A stretch of 64,000 bases of DNA from Cycas panzhihuaensis. Its lineage: Eukaryota; Cycadophyta. A program made the translations under genes and the position numbers. Below are positions 22,870 to 34,080 of the stretch, piece by piece (position 1 is the stretch's first letter; every line of letters begins with the position of its first letter). Location: positions 20,708,001-20,772,000 of the forward strand of contig CM041465.1 in assembly GCA_023213395.1 (NCBI GenBank). Direction: 5' to 3'. Under the pieces are notes generated by a model. The model did no database searches, had not been told where the DNA came from, and was given only the letters and a program-made list of their open reading frames with translations.

Positions 22870-25800
22870 ACTTTGAGTATTCTTTCACCTGTTGACGAGT
22901 TAAAACTATGATATGATATGCTTTGAATCTCCTTTCACCTATTCATGAGCTAAAACTATGATAGGAACTTAGCTCTGAGTCCCTTCTCCCTATTAACGAG
23001 CTTAAACTATGACAGGGAACCATCCAAAAATGATTGTTAATGAGGCTAAACTATGATAATCAACCTCAAAAAATCCTCACCCCATTAATGAGGTTAATCT
23101 ATGATGGGTTTGCTTCAAAAAGTCACATGTTAATTAGTAGGTAAACTATGATAGTTTATCCTTTTTGTTTTGCTAAAAAGATTTTCCTCTGATGCATGGT
23201 TAAAGAGAGATAAACTATGACCAATTGTATAATAAAGTTCTATTCAGTTCATTGGTATTTGATAGTGAAGTCTTATCTAGTTTATGGGCATGTTATATGG
23301 TAGTAAAGTCCCATCTAGTTTGTAGGTGCTAGGTAGGTGTTTGACAATGTTAGATACCCAATCCTTTTAGGTAGGTTCTTGGTGGTGATAGATACCTAGA
23401 CTTTTTTGATAAGTTCATGGTGATTAAGTGCCCAGTCCTTTTAGGCAAAAGACATAAATAGTAACATTCTAGTATTAGGTACCCAGTCTTCTTAGGTGAG
23501 TTGTAGTGGTGATAATACCTAGTCCTTTTAGGTAAGTCTTTGCTAATGTTAGATACTTGGGCCTTTTGGGAAAAGGATATAAATAATAAGCTCTTGGTAT
23601 TGGAAACCCAATCCTTTTGGGTAGACTTACTAGTGAGAGTTTGTTTTAATTTTGTTATCTTATGGAATCCATTTTAAGTTAGGTCATAGAGTTACATCAC
23701 CTAGTCATTCATGTATTTCATTTGATTCCTATCACTTTGATCAAAACAACAATCACTTTGTTATTGCCACCTTTTGCCATCCTATCTCTCTCTCTAGAAT
23801 AAGAGCTTTAGGTGTTAAGGGGGTAAATGTTTCACAAAAACCTAGCTTTTGATTTGTATTTGGTTGGTATTGGTAAGTTTTGACATGTTTATTATATGGT
23901 TTTATAGAAAATGAGTGAAGTGTTTGTTTGATCATGAATTAAGCCATGTTTTGATGAAGGCATGCTTGAATTTTGTTTAATGATTTATGATGAATGATGA
24001 TGTGATCTGTATTTTTACATCACCCATCAATGACTTAAACCATGGCACTAAAGGTTTTTCTTTATGATTAATTTGACCTAATTCCTCCTTTAAAATTTCT
24101 TACTTTTACATTTTATCCTTGATTTCACCCAACTTTGTCATTTTTATCATGTTTTGGGCTTGTGTTTAGCATTTTCACCTTGTTTTAGGTTTATTTGTTT
24201 ATTTATTTATAAAGTCATTTCTACTTTAATTGGTATTCAAAAATTATTTTTTTTACTTTTTTAAAGTAAATTTTATCTCCATATTTTTTACACTGCCAAA
24301 ATTGTGACTTATCATGTTTTTAGAATAAAGTCAAGTTTTTATAGGTCCAAAAATATGACTTATCACATTTTTTATTGTCATGCATGCGAAACTTAGCTAG
24401 TGACTAGAATTTTATATCTCACCACCCATATTTAGTGGGATCTCATCTTTTCAATACCCAAGAATGATGACAAGGGTTTATGATTCATTGTTGATGAGTT
24501 AGTATGTGATTTACTGAAGTTTGTGGTAGATTTTTTGAGTTTTCTTAGAGATTTTAAAGGCTACTACTATTATGACTAAAACTTAGATTTTGAAGATACT
24601 TGTAGGTGAAATCATAGAAGACTATTTATGCTATGACTTTATCTATTATTGATATTTGAATGTTGATAGTCTGAGCTTCAATTATTGTTGATTTTTCTTG
24701 AAGTTTCAAGCTTCAAGCTTCTTCTAATTAGGTAAGGTCTTTCCTATTTAGTTTGAAGTTTATTTCATAGTATTTTGAAGGTGGTTTTTGCTTAAAAATT
24801 TCCCTTTTCTTTGGTTGATTAATACATTAGCCATGTACTCATTTTAGGATTTGAAATACTCACTAAAAGGCTAGCCCTTTATGGGGTTCCTTAAGGGCTA
24901 GACTAGAGTGGGACATGGTCATCTCTCCACCGCTCATCTAGTTATCCATTCCCATTCATCTATAGAATCTTGTATTTTAGCTAGTTTGGCACTCCTTTTG
25001 GCATTGTTTGACTGTGGTTTAACCTCTCTCGATTATTATTACTCTCCCTTGATTCATTTTAAAGGAAAGCATTTGAAAATATTGATCAACTAAAAGGAAA
25101 ACTGCCATTCTGAGGCATTCACTTACAAAAGGAAAGAAGTTTCAACTTCATAGTCTTATAGTTTATTTGATTTAACTTTTAAGTTTGTTCTTTGTTATCT
25201 TTAAAAGAAAAGTTGAAAGTATTGAAATGCAAATTCATGTCTAATTAATTTTTGCTTATTATAAGGTTCAAGGATCCTTTTAGAGCCTATCTTCAACCAT
25301 GATAGAACCTTTAAAACTAGTATCTTATATAAGAGTTATGGTTCATATTTGTTGTTTGCATGTAATCTCATAGGTCTAAAAAATTATTAAAAATAATAGT
25401 AACATATTCTTCAAATATCTTTCTTTTTTCATTATACATCATCTTTTTCAAAGAATTAGTTGCATGTATCTAAAGTGATATCTTTCAAATAGCATTATAT
25501 ACTATTGATTTCTTTGGAAAGCTTGCACAAATAGTCACATTGCATCTCTTGAAAGTATCTTTCCATTTATTGTAAGGTGCATATATTGCATGTCAAAGGA
25601 TAATTTCAAATTTGCATTTGCATCTTTCAGTTTTTTAAAGAAAAAGGAAAAAAACATAAAAAGCTTGCATGCATGTAGCTTTAATTTTCCTTTATTTGTT
25701 GATTGAAAGTAAAGTGGGTCTTTTAATGCATTCTTTTTTGCTTTATTGATCATAATAAACACAAAAATAAAAAACCAAAAACAAAGCAAACACAAATAAG

Positions 25801-26205
25801 GAAAAGAAAATGAAACAAGAGTAAAATAAAAAGGATATTTTTTCCATTTGCTTACTCTTTCCTGTATCTAAGTAGAACTCAAAAAGGTTGAAAAGATTAT
25901 ACGAATGGAGTCCCTAAGAAGGATATTAAAACTACTGTCAGCGTATATTTGAATCTAGAACTCCCTCACCTAATTTTGTAGGTTCTCTACCCTCCTTTTT
26001 TCATCCACACCTTTTATTACATTCTACATCCACACTTTATTAGACGACATAACTAGGTAAAGACTCCTTCTCAAGAGTTAGGTAAAGCTGGTCCTTAAGT
26101 ACTTCTTGAACTCCATATCTCCTACTTTAATTGAGATAAATATAATACCTTAATAATCAAGGGATATCTAGTTTAGGCCTTCCCAAGAATACACCACATC
26201 CAACA
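22870..26205 (+). repeat. Second copy of the direct repeat (LTR-like), followed by primer site
   Basis: Begins directly where the first copy ends (CCCCAACCATAC) and has only about three of the 52-bp units (22869, 22920, 22972). It ends ACATCCAACA, two bases before a tRNA-Met type primer site. That end and the adjacent primer site support reading the repeats as LTRs of a plus-strand element. No internal region separates the two copies. Confidence 0.65.
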
Positions 26206-26207
26206 TT

Positions 26208-26219
26208 TGGTATCAGAGC
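26208..26219 (+). other. Primer-binding site, initiator tRNA-Met type
   Basis: TGGTATCAGAGC, the standard plant initiator-tRNA-Met primer sequence, two bases after the CA end of the preceding LTR-like repeat. It fixes the orientation of the parent element as plus. Confidence 0.8.
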
Positions 26220-26714
26220 TATAATGGGCTTGGATCCCTTGAGGAACCATGTATTTGATCATGGGATCCATTTTTTTAAGTGAGGAGTTTCATATCTAGG
26301 TTTTTTATTAAAATCATATTATTGTGTCATATTTTCTTATTAGATTTTTTATTATAGTATGGAAGATTCACAAATAGCAACAAGTTATATTACTTTATAA
26401 TGTTGATTGCTAAAAATAGCATGTGGGAACTATAGATTAGAGGATGTATGTAGTAGTAAAAGCTTTTCGATGTTGGAGAATGACATTGAAAATATTGTCG
26501 ATTTAAAATTTCAAGTAGATCATGGAATATAGAAGCCCATTGATGTGTTAATAAGTCATGTGAGTAGTCATCCAAATATCTTAAATATGGGCTGATTTTC
26601 TCTTTAAAAGTTTGTAGTTATATGTCAATGCATCTCCTATTTTTAGCCAATATACTTGGCTAATTTCTATCCTACAATTATGATTTTTTTTCCTGTTATT
26701 CTATCTCTTCATTT
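26220..26714 (+). other. Possible decayed gag start after the primer site
   Basis: Directly downstream of the primer site lies AT-rich sequence with an ATG at 26359 and short frames (MEDSQIATSYITL) where a gag gene would be expected. Stops occur every 10-30 codons and I cannot match it to a gag family. Internal element DNA is inferred from position only. Confidence 0.3.
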
Positions 26715-26950
26715 TGAATCTATATATGCCTAATTAATATTGAAAAGTCCTTTTTTTTTTTCTCCGTTATGGCTATAACAAATCCACTAGGGTTTTATTA
26801 ACCTAGGTCTATCATATTTTCATTTAAACTTATTTAGTCTTTTTGATGAACATCCAAATTCAATGCACCAAATAAAGCAAGAACAATCCTTGATATTGCT
26901 ACATAGTAAGTAGTAGAAGACTCTAATCCTAAACTTAATGATTGGTGGAG
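26715..26950 (-). pseudogene. Copia-type reverse transcriptase fragment
   Basis: On the minus strand, RIVLALFGALNLDVHQKD matches the copia RT block usually read as RxVLALAA-LNLxVHQMD. About 20 codons later comes NPSGFVIAITEKK, in the place of the QPEGFV-block that precedes the VCKL motif. The two blocks are in the right order and spacing. Catalytic segments are not visible and stops intervene. It is opposite in orientation to the upstream primer site, so it must belong to a different, older insertion. Confidence 0.5.
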
Positions 26951-27883
26951 AGACAAATCATAGTTAACTGAATGCTAAAAAAGGAAAGAAGAATAAAATA
27001 TATCCATTTATCCTAGCTTTTTGGTAGATGTTTTAATTTGGTAGCACATGATACTTTTGTTAGCCTTTCCACATTAGACAAGCTTCCAACACTATTTACC
27101 AACCCAATAGAGGGGCACTAGTATCTTCTATAGGCAAGGCTATTATAGATGGATGGTCCATCTTGATGCTAATTGATACACAAGGTGATTACTTTAAGCC
27201 TTAAGCTCTAGAGTCCTCTCAAATTCTTGGAATCATCAACTAGTTTCACCTAGCATTTAAGAATTTCATTCTAGTAGTATTTGATGGGGTGGAAATCTAT
27301 GCAGTGCAATGGATTTAAACCCAATACATCTAAGCCTGCAAGATGAAGAGCTAAGTGAAGATGCTTACTACCACAGTTACTACATCATGAAAATCTATAC
27401 ACCTTAAGATCTTACCTATAAAAGAAATGATGTTGCAACTTCTGAGTAGATCTGCTCTATATGAAGAATGAAAATGTAGAGGGGAATGGTAAAAGATCCT
27501 AGGGTTTCCTTCTTTTTAAATATTTTTTATCAAGAATTAAATCACATTTGATATAAGGATAAAAGATCTATTGACCTAAGTTTATTAAATGAAAATATTT
27601 TGGATACACTTTGAAATCTACCACATTATAAAAAAAAAATTAAAGTTTTTTGAAAATTTTAATTATATTTAAATGTTATTTAGAGTCCATAGCCCCCTCT
27701 CCTATTAACAATAGGTTATATAGAATGTTAACATAACCAAGGGACTAATGTTAAAGGGGCTAAATGCCTTGCCAAAGGATTTTTTAAATTTTAATCACCT
27801 ATCTTCATTATTTTTATCATAACTTCTTTATATGGATTTTGATTTTGATTTTGTCAATTGCATTAGAATTATATTTCATCCCT
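26951..27883. other. AT-rich stretch without recognisable gene
   Basis: No frame longer than about 60 codons and no motif I can place. It may include the rest of the copia pol remnant. A poly(A)-like run occurs near 27630. It ends in the left TSD of the LINE. Confidence 0.4.
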
Positions 27884-27900
27884 CTTCGAAATGACTACTT
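27884..27900. repeat. Left target-site duplication of the LINE
   Basis: CTTCGAAATGACTACTT, repeated exactly at 34064-34080, on the two sides of the LINE. Confidence 0.9.
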
Positions 27901-28014
27901 TTTTTTTTGATATGGTAAAAAATGAAATTAAAGGGGTTTTATCTGGGTCCCCAAAACCGATACATCAAGCCAACTGGCTAAGCAAAACTGACCATGACAG
28001 GCCCATGGTCTAGC

Positions 28015-31000
28015 CCAATAACTATCTCCCAACCTCCTCAGTTAGCCTCACCAATATGAGCTTCAGCGCTGACCAATCTCAAGAACTCCTCGGGTAATCC
28101 CTTTTCGGACCCTCGAACTCTTATTTGCCACGGCCCGGTTTGCCACCAATCTACCGCCATATTCCCTTCCCCGAACGTATGTTGAATCAAGCACACCGAC
28201 TTTGGACCTCAACATGTCCCGGCATCCCCGAAAATATCTACGTTGTCCCATCCCTAACCGCTTCCCCTTTCAAGCATTTTATGACATACATAGAATCCCC
28301 TATGATCACCTTCTGGCACCCTCCTCGTCCAAGTGGTAATCGCTTTCAAGATTGCCCGCACCTCACCTTTTGGTTCAGTATGGATTCCCATATATTCTCG
28401 CAAAGGCCCACCTCAAATTGCCATCGTGATCCCTGCGGACCTCCTCCGCCCGCTTCTCCGTGGTTTCCTTTGGTCGCTCCATCAAAGTTCACCTTTCCCC
28501 ACCGAATATCGGGGCTGCCATTTAACGCCCCTCACCTCTCTCGGCCCCCTCCGGAGGACAATACCCCAATCTCTCATGATGCCTTCTTCCCCACCGGAGT
28601 CCTCGTCCCTTTAGGCACCTCTAACATTTCTAAAATGCCCTTCTCGATCTCCACAAACAGGGACCACCCATCCTTCTCTCTTCCCTCAAAGATCCTCCTA
28701 TTCCTTTCTTTCCAAATGTACCAGAGCCAACCTAAGATCATCCTCCGATTCTTTTGAGGGTTTTACTTTTAAAAGGAGAGGTCCAGCTTTCCATTGACCT
28801 AATAGAGATTTTGATGAAACCCAGGCCACCCCCATCCCTGACCAGAAATAATTCCATATGTCCACCGAGAACCGCAAAGTGAATGCTAAGGTTATCCAGG
28901 TTTCTACGTCCCTCTTGCATAGCACACACCTGCTAGCCAGATGGAAGCCCCTTTTTGATAAATTATCCAAGGTAAGAAGTTTGTTTTGGAGGCTCAACCA
29001 CCAAAAGCATTTATTTTGGAAGAATTCCTAACTTCCAAACCCCAGCTAATATATCATTCTTGCCCCAACCTTCCTTGCTCAACCTTAGATTATAACCCTC
29101 TTTTCTAGAATAAGAGCTCACGAGGCAAAGCAAACCAACGTGTCGTGCCCAGTGCCTCTTGGGATATCTTGGAGCCTTAATATCTCCCTGACTCTTTGAG
29201 TCCCGTCCTCAAAACCTTGCAAGTCCTCAAACGACCTCCATCTCCTATCCCTGCCATGCCCTTCCCAAGAATCTTTTACCATCGGTCCATAGCGAGAAAC
29301 ACATTCCCTCTGCAGATCTCCAATATTAGGCGGCTCCTAATTTGGATTGCCCGCACCATCTGCCTTCCGAACTTAATGCATTCTCCGGCCCCGCCTTCCA
29401 TCTCATACCTTGGCAGCAGATAGACCTAGTAGACCTAATGGCCTTCCATATCGGGAGCCCTCCAAGCAGTGCCCCTCCTCCCGCAGAATGTGATTATCCC
29501 CCAAATATTTCCTAGCGAATTTTCCCCAAACCGTATCGCCTTCTTTGGTGAGTCTCCACCCCATCTTGGCCAGAAGGGCTTCATTAAAGAAGCCCAATCT
29601 TCTGACGCTGAGGCCCCCCGCCCACTTGGGCTTGCAAACCTTCTCCCAAGACACAAGATGGAATCTCCTTTTTCTTCTGGACCACGACCAAAGAAATCTC
29701 TTCATGATCCCTCCAAAGTCACGATAACCTTGCTAGGCATCTTAAAGATGTACATCCGATAAACAGGAATGCACTGCAAGGAAGACACTACAAATTGAAT
29801 TTTCCTTGCCCAACTGAGGAGAGCTCCTTTCCACCCCGCCAACTTCTTATTAAATCTACTCACTACGGGATCCCACAAAGACTGCCTCATCTTGCCCACA
29901 AATAAAGGCATACCGAGGTAAGAGCCAGGTAGGTCACCCCTAGCCATCGCCATAATCCCGCTTATTCTTTCTCACGCCCGGTGTTAATAAAGAAAGCTGA
30001 GCTTTTATCAAAGTTAATTTTCTGATTTGTGGCCTTTTCATAAACCTGAAGACCCGATTTTAAAGCCCTAGCCTCCTCTAGGAGGCCCTGCACAAGAAAA
30101 TGTTGTCATCGACAAACTGATGTAGCACAATATTTTCCAGGTTGGAGGTGGCTCTCAAACCTTTTAGCCTACCCAACCACTGAGCCTCTAGAGTAGCCCT
30201 GCCTAACATTTCGGCCATGATAATGAAAAGGAAAGGGGAGAGGGGATATCCTTGCCTCAAACCCCTAGATCGACAAAAGAAAGGGGTCGACCTGCCATTG
30301 ATAAGTACCGAAAAGGAAACGTTAGAGACATAACATTTCATCCATTCTCTCCATACTACCCCGAATCCAAACGCCTCGAGACAATCTAGCAGGCAGTCCC
30401 ACGCCACTCTATCATAAGCTTTTGACATGTCTGTTTTAATTATCATTCCGGCCTCCTTACGATGGAGCGTCGAATGCAGGGTTTCGTGGACAATTATAAT
30501 ACCGTCTGTGATTTGTCTGCCTTTCACGAAACCATCTTGGTTAGGAGAAATGACCCCTGGTAAAGTCTCCCTCAATCGATTTGCTAGCACTTTAGACAAT
30601 ATTTTGTATTTTACATTGCACAAACTTATGGGTCTAAAGTCTTCCATGACTTCCACCCCCTCTTTCTTCGGAATCAGGGCCAGAAAGGTGGCCTGCCACT
30701 CCTTCAAGATTGTACGCCTTGAGCAAAATTCATTAAGCGCCGACATCAGATCCTCCTTGATTATCTCCCAGAACTCTTGGAAAAAACCAGGAGGGAAACC
30801 ATCCGCCCGGCGCCTTATCCTTCCCCATGTTGAATACTGACCTTCTCCACCTCCTCCCGAGTAAAAGGTTCATCGCCTTTTATTGAAATCCTCCGAGATC
30901 ACGCCGGGATATGTTGTAAAAGAGCACTCGAGGCGTGGTCCCGACACCTGTGCTCAGAAAAGCTCCTTAAAGTATTCCATCGCAATACCACCGATCTTAT

Positions 31001-32144
31001 CCCCGCCTCATGCAGCCCCCACTGCTCCAGATTTTAGTTATCCTATTATAAGTCCTATGTCTCATCGCGGAGAGGTGAAAAAACCTAGTATTTCTATCCC
31101 CCCCCCTCAGCCACCGCCTCCCTAGATTTCGCCCAAAGGATCTCCTCCCTCTCCAACACCTCCTCAAGTTTCCTGGAGATAGAGAGTTCCTGATTACCCA
31201 GATCCAGGGATCTGCCTTCGATCTGGATCCTATCCTCAATCTCTTTGAGCTCCCCAACAACCCGCTCTTATTCTCAAAATGTTTCAAGACCTCCTGCTCC
31301 ATACCTTGATATGACGCTTAATCCGTTCGGTTTCTTGAGAACCCGTACATGGCACAACCTTGATCCGGACGCTCCACCATTCCCTGGATCTTCTCCCTCA
31401 AATCAGTATGCTTCACCACATTAGCTCAAAATGTAAAGGAGCCCCTTGAACGATTCGTGAATGGACCCTCCAGAATAAGAGGCGAATGGTCCGACCCAAA
31501 TTTTGGCAAGGCTTCCAATCTAACCCTTCAAAATGACATGCCCATTCATAGTTTGTTAACATCCTGTCCAGCCTTCATTGGATATGGTTATGACCTAACC
31601 TCCTATTGGACCAGGTGAACCTGGCACCACTAAGGGAACATCCATCAAGCCCCCGCCAAAAACGCACCTAAATCGGACATACTGGTCCAACCGCTATGCC
31701 CCTTTCTTCTCATCCTGACTAAGGGAGAATTGAAGTCCCCACCCACCAACCACGGGCCTCCCCAATCTTTATGGATCTCCACCAGGCACTCCCATAATCC
31801 CCTCCTACCCTCAACCGACGTGGGGGCATGTGCGTTTGTAATCTAACACTCCTAGGTGGTCATGAGACTGACCAAACCAATGGTTATGAAATGCTCAGAC
31901 TTGCACACCTCATAACCTCTCCACCTTTTTGGGTTCCATAGAGGCCAAACCCCGAACCCGCCACCCCTATGCTAGTCATCCTCTCCCTCTTTTCCACACC
32001 TTGTTGAGAACCTCGGTCTCCTTATCTCGCTCCAATTTGGTTTCCTGCAATAGAATAAGATCCGCTCTACCCTTATCCTTAATTCCCGATCATTCTCGCT
32101 TAGATGGGGCGTTAACCCCTAATGCTCCATGATAGGACTTTCAT
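28015..32144 (-). pseudogene. LINE ORF2 (endonuclease, reverse transcriptase, RNase H)
   Basis: ATG at 32144 opens MKVLSWSIRG, the usual AP-endonuclease start. LLQETKLERDKE near 32050 is the endonuclease Glu block. RT spans about 31200-29400; its longest piece, 30078-30746 (222 codons), has FLALIPKKEG, FRPISLCNVKYKILSKVLANR, SPNQDGFVKGRQITD, DMSKAYDRV with a catalytic Asp, RGLRQGYPLSPFLF, and QFVDDNIFL, in which Val replaces the usual Ala of F/YADD. A zf-RVT region with CVLCKRDVET lies near 28930. A C-terminal RNase H with DGATKGNHGEAGG is near 28490. About ten stops or frameshifts disrupt it. Function when intact: target-primed reverse transcription. Confidence 0.9.
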
Positions 32145-32156
32145 CTAGAGCATCCA

Positions 32157-33628
32157 TCATCCTTTCCTACTCCACGAGGTTGGGGCCTTACGCCACCCCT
32201 CTTTTAATGTGCTCTGAAGACCCATATCTATTTGTGCTTGAGTTTCTTTCTCTCTCATAATCTTTTTTGGGGGTCTACCCACCCTCTTCTCCAACCCGAA
32301 ATCTGGTGCCCTTCTTGCTTCTGATGTTTTTGAGACCCATTTACGAGTCCTTCCTCCACCTTTCTCTGCTTCACCCTTAGGACCTGCCCCTCCTTCGGCT
32401 GCAAGACCAATCTGGCGAACCTCTTGGGTCGCTTCTCTCAAGCTCCCTTCCTCAGGTTCAAACAAATAATCCTCTAGATCCCAGTTTATGTTCTTGACGA
32501 TACCTGCCAATGCTGATTCATCAATGTTGACCAGAGGAACATCACCCCCCTGCCCAAGTTCGTTAGGATGATCTTTATGTTCAACTGTCCAAACCGGAGC
32601 CGAGCCTAGGGCCTGACAGCCATCCAGCACCAAACTAGACCCCTTCCCAGGCTCCGACGCCTCCTGGTGCAATGGAATAGCCGAAGCACCTGTCGACGCA
32701 CCTGCTTGAATCTGACTTTTCACACTGCTGGATGGACCGACGACATTAGGCACCTCGTCAAGTCCCCCAACTTCCCAAGACTCCCACACTCCTTTCCTGG
32801 ACTTTCAGGTGCTCTAGCTTCGTCATTCGCCCTCCCAGTCCCCTGGTTCTCCACACTCTGAAGAACCCCTGGACATTGAAAGGGAAGATGTCCCTTGGTC
32901 TTGCACTTAGCACACCTGAAACCCTCCGTTTCATAAAATAAACCTTGGATGATAGATCTACCATCCGACTCAATCTCTACCTCCGCTGGGAATTCCCCGT
33001 CTAACTTAGCCAGCGCACAGAACCTGGCATTCATCAATCTGGATCTATGCCTAGTGGCCGAGTCCCAGGCTAGAAGAGGCCCAATTATTCTGGCCACTCC
33101 TTTCACCGTCTCGGGTTCCAAAATGCAAAGGGAGCCTGTGGAGTTGAACCCACACCGGAGCTTGTTTCACCGCAGGATTCCGGGTCAAAGTCAGGATGCC
33201 ATTTCTCCAATGACATAGCCTTCCTTCCAAACATCCAATGGGACTTTAACAGGATAGGGATCATGTCCTCTTGATTTAAGAATCTAAAAGGACACAACCT
33301 TTTGGTAGTGCCATAACTTGGACGTGGTTTCGGTCTTCCATTTGTTTCTCGATCCACTCTAATAGCATCCAAGCTCGGCCCGGGGCCCGAAAACCTACCC
33401 ACCGTGCTATACTCCCAATCTTGAATAGTTTTCAGTTACTTCTTTCGGGATGGTGAGTTTATATCTGTTTCCAATCTTGACCGGAATAATGTCTTGTTCT
33501 TCATAATTTCTGGTTCTTACAGCGTCTAGGTAAGATCTCCCCGAGGGGGAGAACTGAGTCTGGTTCTGGTCTGACAGCATCATATTGGTAACAAAAACAA
33601 GAGGCTTACACAAGCTGAAATAAAGCAC
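32157..33628 (-). pseudogene. LINE ORF1 (nucleic-acid-binding protein)
   Basis: ORF1 protein would coat the LINE RNA. The minus strand opens at 33628; MLSDQNQTQFSPSGRSYLD at about 33580 is the more likely start of the conserved part. Next comes a DUF4283-like segment with KSHWMFGRKAMSLEKWHPDF near 33240, usual for plant LINE ORF1. A zinc knuckle follows, CAKCKTKGHLPFQC near 32910 (CX2CX4HX4C). The tail is acidic and Lys/Arg-rich (PKGEAEKGGGRTRKW, VGRPPKKIMREKE). Frames change at about 33400, 33110 and 32790, so at least three frameshifts are present. It ends just before ORF2. Confidence 0.85.
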
Positions 33629-33629
33629 A

Positions 33630-34063
33630 ACTAAGACTCAGAATAGAACACGAGTCTGCACGTAGCCATACCCTTCTTCTATTGGCGAATCTGGGTAGCC
33701 TTCCGAATCTGTCCTTTGCGTCTCCTATAGCGAAACCCTTAAGGACAGAAACCTTCCACGCCAGTTCAAACGCAGCAACAACGCCTCAAGGCCCCGAGAC
33801 ACCTTCCCAATAGGCGATATCCCTCCGGATCAACACAAGCCCGCCACGCTCGCTTAATGCCGCAGACGCCTTGCCAAACCCTCAATCAAGAGGTTACGCC
33901 AATCTTCACAGATGCCTGAGCATAAAAAATGCTCACGCCATCGCACCAGCCCGGTGGGGACAACCCCTTCGACCACGGATCTGAGAAACCCTAGCCGCCA
34001 CAGTCGCCTTCGAAGCTCCCAGAGATCGCAGCCGTCTTCAAATCCTAGATTTGTTACCGGTTC
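33630..34063 (-). promoter_or_regulatory. 5' UTR / presumed internal promoter of the LINE
   Basis: About 430 GC-rich bases between the 5' TSD and ORF1. In L1-type elements this region holds the internal promoter. I see no convincing specific motif, so the assignment is by position. Confidence 0.5.
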
Positions 34064-34080
34064 CTTCGAAATGACTACTT
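34064..34080. repeat. Right target-site duplication of the LINE
   Basis: CTTCGAAATGACTACTT, identical to 27884-27900. Identity over 17 bases despite heavy ORF damage suggests the element may have been defective on arrival or that the TSD escaped mutation by chance. Confidence 0.9.

Larger units (their letters stand above)
27901..34063 (-). mobile_element. Full-length L1-type plant LINE (6163 bp)
   Basis: Minus-strand non-LTR retrotransposon bounded by an exact 17-bp TSD. The 3' end is a short poly(A) tail (plus-strand T run 27899-27910). On the minus strand the order is 5' UTR, ORF1 with a CCHC knuckle, then ORF2 with AP-endonuclease, RT, zf-RVT and RNase H. This is the plant L1 layout, and length fits a complete copy. 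It is visibly GC-richer than flanking DNA. Both ORFs are broken by stops and frameshifts, so the copy is dead. Confidence 0.93.

Noticed and set aside
28125-28757. 210-codon plus-strand open frame
   Set aside because: It is the opposite strand of the LINE ORF2 RNase H region, whose minus-strand translation has clear family motifs; GC-rich sequence makes long shadow frames likely.
30427-30840. 137-codon plus-strand open frame
   Set aside because: Mirror of the LINE reverse transcriptase on the minus strand.
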